Below, piece after piece: positions 54,812 to 63,118 of a DNA stretch of 64,000 nucleotides (the first letter of the stretch is position 1; every line of letters starts with the position of its first letter). Source of the DNA: Gammaproteobacteria bacterium. GTDB taxonomy: Bacteria > Pseudomonadota > Gammaproteobacteria > HK1. The notes under the pieces are model-generated. The model ran no database searches and had not been told where the DNA came from. It saw nothing but the letters and a program-made list of their open reading frames with translations. A program made the position numbers and the translations under genes. Where the stretch lies: the NCBI GenBank assembly GCA_012103455.1, contig WLWT01000003.1, positions 620,001 through 684,000 on the forward strand, given 5' to 3'.

Positions 54812-55807
54812 CTAGGCACGCAAGGCCGCAAAGCCTTCTTGAATGGCATTGATTTGCGCCAGCGCCGCGGGCGGCAGCGGACCTTTGTTCACCGCGGCGG
54901 CGGCGGCTTGCAACTCCTCCAACGCCGCAATACCGATCTCCGTCGTCGGCAATGCAGGGTTCGAGATGGCGTAACGGATGGCGAGTTCCGGTAGATTTTC
55001 GGCATAGCCCGCCTCGACCAACGGTGAGAATTGACGGGCGCGGTTCACATCGGTGGCGTAATCGGTGTCCGATCCGATCGGTGCGACGACCGGCAGGCCG
55101 AGCGGATGGCGCTTGGTGCTGCCCGAAAGCGCGCCGCCGGCGAGCACGCGCACACCGATGGCGCCGACGCCATGATGTGCGGCAACAGCTAGTAGCTGGC
55201 GGAAGTCGTCGGCTGGATAACCTGCTGGCACCGCTTGGCCCGCGGAGGGCACCAACAGGTTATAGAACACCTGCGCGCTGGAAAAATGACCACATTTGAC
55301 CAATGCATGCAGATCATCCGCCTCGCCTTTGGCGGTAAAGCCTAGGAATCTCGTCCGGCCCGCCGTGCGAAGTTTTTCGAATACGGGCACGACTTCATCC
55401 AGCACCTGCTGCACAGTCAATGTGCCCCGGTGGTCGGGGCGGCCCAAGGTGTTGTGAAGCTGGAAGATATCTACGTGATCCAGACGCAAGCGTTTGAGGC
55501 TCGCTTCTAGTGATCGGGTGATGGCTAGTTCCACCTCACGCATATCAGCATCGCGCAACCCTACTTTTGTGCTCACGACCAAGCCATCGGTGTTGCCGTT
55601 CAGTGCCCGGCCCAGGTTTGTCTCCGAGGCACCGTCGCCATAACTCGCCGCCGTATCGAAGAAATTGATGCCGTTGTCGCGCGCCCAGGCGACCGCGCGG
55701 TCCTGATCAGCGGGGCGGCCTTTGGTCATTAGCCCGCCCACCGCGCCGCAACCGAATGTTAACCTGGATACATCAAGTCCGGTGTTGCCAAATTTTCGCT
55801 GTTCCAT
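54812..55807 (-). CDS. Aldo/keto reductase
   Basis: Called from ATG 55807 with GGAG upstream, 331 residues. The reductase barrel is shown by FGCGAVGGLM, NFFDTAASYGDG (Asp and Tyr of the catalytic tetrad), LRDADMREVELAITRSLEASLKRLRLDHVDIFQLHN (Lys is replaced in position by STKVG upstream) and a C-terminal cofactor region. It probably reduces an aldehyde or ketone with NAD(P)H. The longer upstream frame overlaps the neighbouring gene and is ignored. Confidence 0.9.
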   Translation of the reverse strand: MEQRKFGNTGLDVSRLTFGCGAVGGLMTKGRPADQDRAVAWARDNGINFFDTAASYGDGASETNLGRALNGNTDGLVVSTKVGLRDADMREVELAITRSLEASLKRLRLDHVDIFQLHNTLGRPDHRGTLTVQQVLDEVVPVFEKLRTAGRTRFLGFTAKGEADDLHALVKCGHFSSAQVFYNLLVPSAGQAVPAGYPADDFRQLLAVAAHHGVGAIGVRVLAGGALSGSTKRHPLGLPVVAPIGSDTDYATDVNRARQFSPLVEAGYAENLPELAIRYAISNPALPTTEIGIAALEELQAAAAAVNKGPLPPAALAQINAIQEGFAALRA

Positions 55808-55842
55808 CGGTAGGACTCCGTTGCGATCGATCGCGTTGACGA

Positions 55843-56337
55843 TCAATCCGGTTGTTTAGCGGGAAATTTGTATCTGAAGTCGCAATGCGCCGCGCCCCCC
55901 AGAATAGTCCGGGTCCGGTTGAGTTCCGCATCCGGTGCGAAACCTTCGATCATGGCGAAGTCGCGGTTGCACGAGAGGATGGCGCCCAATTCGGGAATAC
56001 CCAGGTCACGGTACATTTGCGCATAGCGGCAGCGTTTGACATCGAATGCAACGGCGTCTTGCGTGTTATTCAAAACGTCCAGTTCCAGCGCGCCGCCGCG
56101 GGTCCAGGCCTCCAAGCTGGCCATGAAAGTTCGGGCGTCATTCGCGCCCAGGCTTGCGGCCATCTCGGCGCCTTGTTCGCGGGCTATCTTGACGATGGTT
56201 TTAGCCAGCACTGCCAGGACCTCGTCGCGGCCGAATGCTTCGCTCATGGCATTGATGACCGGCGCGAGAATACGGGCTTCGACCTCGCGGCGTTTGAGAA
56301 CGCCGATGTCTTGGGTGAGGGTATCGGGTTGGCTCAT
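55843..56337 (-). CDS. ATC-hydrolase-like (L-2-amino-thiazoline-4-carboxylate hydrolase family) protein
   Basis: 164 residues from ATG 56337 (AGGACC upstream). Family blocks are REQGAEMAASLGANDARTFMAS, VKRCRYAQMYRDLGIPELGAILSCNRDF and GFAPDAELNRTRTILGGAAHCDFRY, with conserved Cys residues likely in catalysis. The family opens cyclic amide-like rings. Next to a Rieske oxygenase, it may act on its ring product. The substrate is unknown. Confidence 0.82.
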   Translation of the reverse strand: MSQPDTLTQDIGVLKRREVEARILAPVINAMSEAFGRDEVLAVLAKTIVKIAREQGAEMAASLGANDARTFMASLEAWTRGGALELDVLNNTQDAVAFDVKRCRYAQMYRDLGIPELGAILSCNRDFAMIEGFAPDAELNRTRTILGGAAHCDFRYKFPAKQPD

Positions 56338-56516
56338 GGCAGGTCCTCTAGCGGGAAGTGTAGGGGGGAATTGTAGAAGGAAGTGGTTGCGCCGGTCCGC
56401 TCTGGCCAATCATCGCCGCCGCGCCCCCGCCGTACACTGCGCGCACCAAAGCCGCCATCGAAGTTGATGATGGCGCGCGGTGGCCATGGGTGAGTTCTCT
56501 GGTCGCCGCACCGTGC

Positions 56517-56837
56517 TCACTCGTCGTGGGCTTGCGGGTCGATGTAGATGTCGTCGCCTTCGAGCTTGAGCGGATAAGTCTGCAACGGCTCGTATGCTGG
56601 CGCCATCCGCACTTCACCGGTGCGGATGGCGAAGCGCGCTAGATGTAGCGGGCAGACGATCTCATCGCCTTCTATATATCCGTCGCAGAGCGAGAAGCGG
56701 TCATGGGTACAGGTGTCGTCGATGGCGAAGTATTCATCATCCAGCGCCACTATGGCGATGGGATCGCCGTCCCATTCGAATTGAAACGGTCGGTCCGGTT
56801 CGACGTCGAAGCGCGAGCAGGCGCGCATAAATGCCAT
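56517..56837 (-). CDS. Rieske [2Fe-2S] ferredoxin of a ring-hydroxylating oxygenase
   Basis: 106 residues from ATG 56837. The Rieske ligands are CTHDRFSLCDG…CPLH (Cys, His, Cys, His). It would pass electrons to the oxygenase encoded by the next two genes. It lies 20 bases downstream of the β-subunit gene in one operon. No reductase gene is present, so a shared reductase is needed. Confidence 0.92.
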   Translation of the reverse strand: MAFMRACSRFDVEPDRPFQFEWDGDPIAIVALDDEYFAIDDTCTHDRFSLCDGYIEGDEIVCPLHLARFAIRTGEVRMAPAYEPLQTYPLKLEGDDIYIDPQAHDE

Positions 56838-56857
56838 GGCGCTTATCTCCCTTGGCC

Positions 56858-57439
56858 TCAAAAAAACATGCTTAAGTTGTTGGCGAGCACGGTACTCTGA
56901 TCGAGCACGATATAACGTTCCACCAGCGACCAGCGCAGCGGCGAGTCCGCCCGGCGTAACCGGTCCGTGCGCCCGCCCACCAAATGATCGACTTGGCGCT
57001 CGAGGCGCGAGCGGTATAGATGAAAATACGATGAGGCGATGACTACCTGCGCATCATCGGCCGTGAATACCCGCACATTGGTGATCAGATGGCGGGTCCT
57101 GGAGGGCGGTTCCTCGGCCCAGGCCATGCCCGTCTCCAGACGGCGGATGCGCATATCCATGGAGGCTTTGGTGTCGTCGAAGAGAAAGCTCTGATGGTCT
57201 TCGGACAGTTCCTGATGCCGCTCACGCTGGGCGCGGTTGAAGCGCAGCGGCATGCGGTAGCGCAGATCGTCGGCGAGCAGGGCAAACCAATCGCGGTAGC
57301 GGCGCTCATCCAAGAGTGCCGCCTCGGCATAGAGAAATTGTTCTATCTCCCAATGCAGTTCGATGGGCGTGGCGTAGGCCGATTCGATATAGGGGGGCAG
57401 TTGCACGGGGGGCACACTCTTTGCGGCGCAAGCCGCCAT
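56858..57439 (-). CDS. Ring-hydroxylating dioxygenase, small (β) subunit
   Basis: 193 residues from ATG 57439. The NTF2-like fold signature is EIEQFLYAEAALLDERRYRDWFALLADDLRYRMPLR, then TRHLITNVRVF and FHLYRSRLERQVDHLVGGRTDRLRR. This subunit holds no metal and shapes the active pocket of the α3β3 hexamer. It lies between α subunit and ferredoxin genes. Confidence 0.93.
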   Translation of the reverse strand: MAACAAKSVPPVQLPPYIESAYATPIELHWEIEQFLYAEAALLDERRYRDWFALLADDLRYRMPLRFNRAQRERHQELSEDHQSFLFDDTKASMDMRIRRLETGMAWAEEPPSRTRHLITNVRVFTADDAQVVIASSYFHLYRSRLERQVDHLVGGRTDRLRRADSPLRWSLVERYIVLDQSTVLANNLSMFF

Positions 57440-57458
57440 TATGATCGAACTGGTGGGA

Positions 57459-58826
57459 TCAAACCGATGGCGCGGACGGAGGATATAACGCCGCCCAATC
57501 ATCGGTGATCAGCATGTCCGCCCAATGAGCATAAAACCCCCGCGCCGCTTCTTCGCCATAGACATTGCCGATGATGCCGGGGAAGTCGGGATGATCAGCG
57601 CGGGCATGGCCTTTGCCCATGCCGATATTGAGGCGGGTTTGCCGGGCTTTATAACCTTTCAATACAGCCTGAATCATGACCCAGTTTTCACCGTCGTCCT
57701 GTTCGTAAACGCCCCCCGGGCTAAAGCTTCTGATGACGCCAACGCGGGCGTCCTCGACGACCGCCGGTGGCGCATCGGCGAAGATCATGGTCATGGCCCA
57801 GACCTCGATTTCGTGGGGCCCGCGCGGGTGCCAAATGCGCAAGGTCTGCACGCCTGGCAGGAACGACAGGGTGGGGAACACCGTCATATGGCCGCCGCGC
57901 ATACGCTCGGCGCGAAGACGGCCAAGACGCCGTCTGCCGCTTTCCAAGGCGGGGCCGGCATAGTAAGCACGCGCTTGCGGCCCGCCCATCACCGGGCTCG
58001 CTTCGCGTGCTTGTTCCTCCGGATCCTCGGACTGCGGGCCGGTGAAAAAACCCATGCCGTGCCCGCCGTGCAGGGCGCGGAATTGAACACCGCGGTTGGG
58101 CCACGCCGCCTCGGACATGGGCGCGCCCGGCGGCAGTTTGGCGATAGTGGGGGATATGTGGGCCAAGGGCGCGTGGTACATATCGCTACAGAACTGCTCG
58201 GCGGCGAATTTCCAATTGCAGCCGATCACCCATTTGGTGACCCCTTCAATGACACTGGTGCCGGCATCCACTCGATCGAAAAAACTGTCCATGTACCAAG
58301 CGGCATCGCCCAGGTAATCGTATAACGGCGGTGCGTCAGGATCCCAGGTGGCGAAGATCAAACCACGGTACGCTGCCACCTTGGCCACTTGGATGGCACT
58401 CCACTGCGATTTGTCCAGTTCGCCGAAGTACCCATCTTGCTCGCGCGGTACGCTGATTAACTTGCCACTCATGTCGTAAGACCAGCCGTGATACGAGCAG
58501 GTAAAAGCGCGCGCGTTGCCGCCGTCGGCGCGGCAGATCTTCATGCCGCGGTGGCGGCATTGGTTTAAGAAAACCCGCACGCTCTTATCTTTTTGCCGCA
58601 CCGCTAATACCGGATCTTCGCCCATATAGGTGGCGAAGAAATCGCCCACCTTCGGGATCTGCGCTCCGTGGGCGATAAAAAGCCATGTCCGGCCAAAGAT
58701 ACGCTCCATCTCCAGGGCGTAGAGTTCGTCATCGGTGTAAATGCGCGGGTCCAAAGTGCCGGAGCGCTCGTCCACCAGTCCCCGGATTTTGCTTGCCGGC
58801 CAATGGCCGTTGGTAGTCTGGCTCAT
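57459..58826 (-). CDS. Ring-hydroxylating dioxygenase, large (α) subunit
   Basis: 455 residues from ATG 58826. The N-terminal Rieske site is CRHRGMKICR…CSYHGW. The catalytic mononuclear iron site is the SDMYHAPLAH facial triad (two His, with a distal Asp near the C-terminus) preceded by the bridging-Asp region. Biphenyl/naphthalene-like family; true substrate unknown. First gene of the four-gene run on this strand; it follows a collapsed CoA-transferase by 10 bases. Confidence 0.93.
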   Translation of the reverse strand: MSQTTNGHWPASKIRGLVDERSGTLDPRIYTDDELYALEMERIFGRTWLFIAHGAQIPKVGDFFATYMGEDPVLAVRQKDKSVRVFLNQCRHRGMKICRADGGNARAFTCSYHGWSYDMSGKLISVPREQDGYFGELDKSQWSAIQVAKVAAYRGLIFATWDPDAPPLYDYLGDAAWYMDSFFDRVDAGTSVIEGVTKWVIGCNWKFAAEQFCSDMYHAPLAHISPTIAKLPPGAPMSEAAWPNRGVQFRALHGGHGMGFFTGPQSEDPEEQAREASPVMGGPQARAYYAGPALESGRRRLGRLRAERMRGGHMTVFPTLSFLPGVQTLRIWHPRGPHEIEVWAMTMIFADAPPAVVEDARVGVIRSFSPGGVYEQDDGENWVMIQAVLKGYKARQTRLNIGMGKGHARADHPDFPGIIGNVYGEEAARGFYAHWADMLITDDWAALYPPSAPSV

Positions 58827-58836
58827 GGTATTCGCT

Positions 58837-59277
58837 TCACACCACCCGTAGATCTGTGAAAGACTGTATCTGCGCCGCGCCATAGCCGGGTTCGGTCAGG
58901 ACCTCGCCGGTGGGTTCGCTTAATTGTGGCGCGCTGCGTCTGATGTCACCGGGTGTGGCGTACCGGTTGAGGGGGTAGTTGGATAGCGGACTCGGTCCTG
59001 AAGCCGCCGGGTATTGCACCGGTTTTAGGCAACCTAGCGCATTGATATGAGCGTCATCCAAAGCTTGTTGCGGCGTATGGACGGGACCGCCCGGAACCTT
59101 CGCCGCCGCCAGCGCCGCCTCAACGGTGCGCCCGGCACACCAGGCTGGCATGCGTTCGGGGAGAATGGTGCCGTTGCCGCCCCTGTCGATGCCGGTCTTG
59201 AAGCGCTCGTCCTCCAGCAGGCCGGCGACATAGCTTCCGAAATCGAGTACCCGTACCCCTTCTAGCACACATTGCAT
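58837..59277 (-). pseudogene. CaiB/BaiF-type CoA-transferase, internally deleted
   Basis: The first ~19 residues (MQCVLEGVRVLDFGSYVAG) are the family start. They join directly to C-terminal sequence (LLEDERFKTGIDRGG…VPGGPVHTPQQALDD…TGEVL). A normal member is about 400 residues, so roughly 250 central residues, including the catalytic Asp, are gone while the frame is kept. It is therefore inactive. Confidence 0.82.
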
Positions 59278-59795
59278 CGCCTATTCTCGTGCCGGTAAAA
59301 ATGTGCATAGCCTGTCCTAGGCGCGGGGTGGTGACAACTCTTGCCGCCCGGGCCGGCTATTGCTGGAGCGGTTCGACGAGGAGGGTTTTTGCGGTGGTGA
59401 GTGAACTAATGGCTTTTGAATAGGGCCGTACGCTTCTCTACCCGCGCCCGTACTCCTTCCTGCCGCCGCATCGTTGCTCCGGCTGACGGTCCGTACCTGC
59501 TGGTTGAGATCGGCGTGCGCCATGTCATGTTTGTGGGACAACAGTGATAGGTGATACATGAGGATTCGAGCACGGCGCTGACGCCTCAATCGCGGAAAAG
59601 TGCATTTTTAGAGGTGCCCTATAAGGAGTTTGCAACTGTTTTCAGTACCCATCTAAGTCTTGTACTTCTAGCATCAGGTTACTGACTTCGGTTGCATGTG
59701 ATAGTCATGCACTTATTCTACGAATCCACGAATTACCAAATTTTTGCTAAGTCTTCTTGAATTTGCCAAATTCTTGGTTTTCTACTGGAGTTCCC
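59278..59795. other. Intergenic region with half MITE and IS end
   Basis: No gene. It holds the right end of an IS4-type element (TGTGGGACAACAGTG, ending 59546) joined at ATAGGTGAT to the right half of a MITE, ending …TTTTTAGAGGTGCCC at 59619. The AT-rich 59620-59790 part probably carries the promoter of the ligase gene. Confidence 0.6.
59547..59619. repeat. MITE-like repeat, right half
   Basis: About 73 bases joined at the same internal site to an IS4-type end, as at 34799. The left half is absent. Confidence 0.85.
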
Positions 59796-61424
59796 ATGGC
59801 AACTGACAAATCCGAATGGGTCATCGGCAAGCAGTTGGACCGGCAGGCCCGCGCGCGTGGCGATGCGCCCTTTGTGCAGTTTGAAGACGGTGAGCCCTAC
59901 ACTTTTGCCGATGCGCAAGCGATGTCCTACCGCGCCGGCAACGGCTTTGCCCGCGTTGGCGTTGAATTCGGCGACAACGTGGCGGTGATGATGAATAACT
60001 GCCTCGAGTGGCTGTGGTGCTGGTGGGGCTTGAACCGTATCGGTGCCGTGCAGGTGGCCATCAACACTGCTTACCGGGGCATGTTTATGACCCACGTGCT
60101 GGTCAATGCCGGGGCCAGGATCGGGGTCATGGACAGGGAGTTTTTGCCTTGGCTGGCTGAGGTGGAAGATAGCGTGGCGCTGATGGAGACGGTGTTCGTG
60201 CCCGGTGAGCCGTTGGCGGCGGGTGACATGCCCGCTTTTAAGCGCATTGAAGTGCGCCATTTCGATGAGTTGATGGCGGCGCCAGCCGAGCCCATTGATG
60301 TGGATGTGCGCTACAGCGATATCGGCATGATCATGTACACCTCCGGCACCACCGGCCCGTCCAAGGGGGTGTTGATGCCACACGCTCATCTGTACCTGTT
60401 CGGCTACGGCATGCAACTGCACCTGGCGCTCACCGAGGCGGATCGCTATTACATCTGCATGCCGCTGTTTCACGCTCAAGGCTCGCTGATGCAGACCTAT
60501 GCGACGCTGATCGCCGGCGCCAGCGCTGTCTTGACCAAGTTCTTCAGGGCCAGCAGTTGGATAGACGATGTACGCAAGTACAAAGCCACCGTCACCAATG
60601 CTTTGGGGGTGATGAACGATTTCATTTTGCGCCAACCGGCTAAGCCCACGGACGCGGACAACGACTTGCGCATGCTCTGCGCCGTGCCGGTCACGGCGGA
60701 TACCGTGGAAGCTTTCCGCAGCCGGTTCAATATTGCCCAATTCAGTGAGCTGTTCGGGATGACGGAATGCAATATTCCGGTGAACCGTCCTATTGACGCA
60801 CCCGCTGAGCCCGGCTGCACCGGCAAGGTGTGGGACGAGTATTTCGAGGTCATCATCGCCGATCCGCAGACCGATGAAGAACTGCCCACTGGCGAGGTCG
60901 GCGAGATTTTGATCCGGCCCAAGGAGCCGTTCTGTTTCATGCGCGGTTATAAGGACATGGATGAGCACACGGTGTCCACGTGGCGCAATCTTTGGTTCCA
61001 CAGTGGCGATGCCGGGCGTATGGATGAGCGCGGTTATCTTTGGTACATCGACCGCATCAAAGACACTATCCGCCGGCGCGGCGAGAACATTTCTTCCTAT
61101 GAGGTCGAGGCGGTGTTCCTCGAACATGCCGCCGTGGCCGAGGCGGCGGCGGTGGCGGTCAAGGCTGACGCGGGCGGCGAAGATGAGGTGCTGGTGTGCA
61201 TCGTGTTAAAACCCGGCGCGGCGCGGCCCGATCCGGCGGCCCTGCTGGATTACTGCGTGCCCCGCATGCCGTATTTCGCGGTGCCGCGGTATGTTGAGTT
61301 CATCGACGAAATACCGAAAACGCCGTCGCAGAAGATTCAGAAAAACAAGTTGCGCGAGCGTGGCCTCAGCGAGGCTACTTGGGATCGGGAGCGGGTTGGG
61401 TACAAGGTGACGCGGCACGGTTAG
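59796..61424 (+). CDS. Acyl-CoA ligase (AMP-dependent synthetase)
   Basis: 542 residues from ATG 59796. The ANL family is shown by MYTSGTTGPSKGVLMPH (P-loop), FGMTECN, WFHSGDAGRMDERGYLWYIDRIKDTIRRRGENISSYEVE (Asp/Arg hinge) and PKTPSQKIQKNKLRE (catalytic Lys). The sequence resembles crotonobetaine/carnitine- or long-chain-type CoA ligases. It probably activates a carboxylic acid for β-oxidation, but the acid is unknown. Confidence 0.92.
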   Translation: MATDKSEWVIGKQLDRQARARGDAPFVQFEDGEPYTFADAQAMSYRAGNGFARVGVEFGDNVAVMMNNCLEWLWCWWGLNRIGAVQVAINTAYRGMFMTHVLVNAGARIGVMDREFLPWLAEVEDSVALMETVFVPGEPLAAGDMPAFKRIEVRHFDELMAAPAEPIDVDVRYSDIGMIMYTSGTTGPSKGVLMPHAHLYLFGYGMQLHLALTEADRYYICMPLFHAQGSLMQTYATLIAGASAVLTKFFRASSWIDDVRKYKATVTNALGVMNDFILRQPAKPTDADNDLRMLCAVPVTADTVEAFRSRFNIAQFSELFGMTECNIPVNRPIDAPAEPGCTGKVWDEYFEVIIADPQTDEELPTGEVGEILIRPKEPFCFMRGYKDMDEHTVSTWRNLWFHSGDAGRMDERGYLWYIDRIKDTIRRRGENISSYEVEAVFLEHAAVAEAAAVAVKADAGGEDEVLVCIVLKPGAARPDPAALLDYCVPRMPYFAVPRYVEFIDEIPKTPSQKIQKNKLRERGLSEATWDRERVGYKVTRHG

Positions 61425-61477
61425 TCACGGCGGCGGTTTGCGCCTTCGCGGGTGCAGCCAGTGAGGATGGCGGCAGA

Positions 61478-62545
61478 ATGGCGGCAGACTACCCAACCCG
61501 GCTCGACGAGAAGGTGGGCGCGTTCAGTGAGCAACTGGCGCGAAGAGCGGATGTTGCGCTGGCGGTGTATCCGTCCGCCGCCAGCGGATACCGCATGCGC
61601 TGTGAATTCCGTATCTGGCATGAGGGAGAACGGTCCGGCTATGCCATGTATGAACCCGGCAGCAAGAAACTGCGGGGGCTCTCCGAGTTTTCGCCGGCCT
61701 CGCCCGTCATTCAAAAAACGATGCCGGCGTTGTTGGCGGCGGTTGTTGCCGATGCGCATTTGCGGGCGCGTTTGTATGCGGTGGAGTTCTTATCGACCTT
61801 GAGCGGTGAGCTGCTCATCACCTTGATTTACCACCGCCGCTTGGATGCAGCCTGGGAACATGCCGCCGCGGCTCTTGGCGGCGCGCTCAATGCTTATGTC
61901 ATAGGACGCAGCAAGAAGCAGCGGCTGGTGGTCAGCCAGGACCATGTGACCGAAGCGTTGAACATAGCGGGTAGGACTTACCGTTACCGGCAGATAGAAG
62001 GCGGCTTTTCCCAGCCCAATGCGCGGGTCAATGAGCGGATGATCACGTGGGCGGGCCAGCAGGCCGAGGGTATAGGCGGCGACTTGCTGGAGTTGTATTG
62101 TGGCAACGGCAATTTCACGCTGCCCTTGGCCAGGCATTTTCGCCGGGTGCTGGCCACTGAGATCAGTAAAACCTCACTCGCCGCGCTGGCCTGGAGCCTA
62201 GCGGAGAACGGCATCGACAATATCGCTTATGCCCGTCTTTCCGCCGCGGAGGCGCGCGAAGCGCTAGACCGGGTGAGGCCGTTTAGAAGGCTCGCCCACA
62301 TTGATTTGGATAGCTACGATTTCTACACCGTGTTAGTCGATCCACCTAGAGCGGGCGTTGACCGAAGCACTATGCAATTACTGCGGCGCTGCGATAATGT
62401 TCTTTATATTTCATGCAATCCGCGCACCTTGTTCGCCAACTTGGATGAGTTGGGCGAGTCCCATGGGATAGAGGCAGCGGCGGCATTCGATCAGTTTCCA
62501 CTTACGCCGCATTTGGAGGCAGGCATCAAGTTGCGGCGGCGCTAG
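61478..62545 (+). CDS. trmA: TrmA, tRNA m5U54 methyltransferase
   Basis: Called from ATG 61478, 355 residues. It has SGYRMRCEFRIWHEG and LLELYCGNGNFTLPLARHFRRVLATEIS (SAM site), then VDPPRAGVDRS and the catalytic Cys in YISCNPRTLF, ending with FDQFPLTPHLEAG. It methylates U54 of tRNA. The match to the E. coli-type protein is close, one of the better hints of a gammaproteobacterial host. The longer frame upstream overlaps the ligase gene and is ignored. Confidence 0.95.
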   Translation: MAADYPTRLDEKVGAFSEQLARRADVALAVYPSAASGYRMRCEFRIWHEGERSGYAMYEPGSKKLRGLSEFSPASPVIQKTMPALLAAVVADAHLRARLYAVEFLSTLSGELLITLIYHRRLDAAWEHAAAALGGALNAYVIGRSKKQRLVVSQDHVTEALNIAGRTYRYRQIEGGFSQPNARVNERMITWAGQQAEGIGGDLLELYCGNGNFTLPLARHFRRVLATEISKTSLAALAWSLAENGIDNIAYARLSAAEAREALDRVRPFRRLAHIDLDSYDFYTVLVDPPRAGVDRSTMQLLRRCDNVLYISCNPRTLFANLDELGESHGIEAAAAFDQFPLTPHLEAGIKLRRR

Positions 62546-62577
62546 CTGAAGGCGCTAGCGCCTGGGGCGGTTAGCGG

Positions 62578-63078
62578 TTATCGAACTGTGATGGTGCCTT
62601 TCATGCCGGCATCGTAGTGGCCGGGAATGAGGCAGCCAAAAGAGAAAGTACCCGCCTGGGTGAATTTCCATCCCATGATCTGTTCTTTGCCCGGAGCCAC
62701 GTGAGCCATGTGGGGTTCATCGTGTTCCATGCCCGGGAATTTCTTCATCAGCTCGGCGTGCTCGTTTAATGTTCCCTCGGTGCCCAGCACCAGTTCGTGC
62801 AGGAGCTGGCCTTTGTTGCGCACCACGATGCGAATGATTTCTCCTCGCCGGGCTGCAATTCGGTTCGGCGTGAAGCGCATCTGATCGCTCATGTCCACGG
62901 TGATGGTTTGCGCCGCTTTGGCCGGATCCGCGGCCTGTCCGAAAACATGTTTTTCCGCTTTCGAGTAGTCGATGGTCCGTGCTTTCTCTTGATGGCCATC
63001 GTTTTTATTGCCGTGCGCCAGTAGCGCCGTGGGCAGCAAGGTGGTAGCCAGCAAAGTGATCGTCAGGACGGTTTTCAT
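62578..63078 (-). CDS. Periplasmic cupredoxin-domain protein
   Basis: 166 residues with an N-terminal signal peptide (MKTVLTITLLATTLLPTALLAHG, cut near residue 21). The copper ligands are visible as His in LLHELVLG, Cys in FSFGCLIPGH and His in GHYDAGM with Met. It is downstream of a multicopper oxidase on the same strand, about 40 bases away, and likely belongs to copper handling. Confidence 0.9.
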   Translation of the reverse strand: MKTVLTITLLATTLLPTALLAHGNKNDGHQEKARTIDYSKAEKHVFGQAADPAKAAQTITVDMSDQMRFTPNRIAARRGEIIRIVVRNKGQLLHELVLGTEGTLNEHAELMKKFPGMEHDEPHMAHVAPGKEQIMGWKFTQAGTFSFGCLIPGHYDAGMKGTITVR

Positions 63079-63118
63079 GGATAACTCTCCGCATCAGTCA
63101 ATAGCTTAGTCATTAGTC

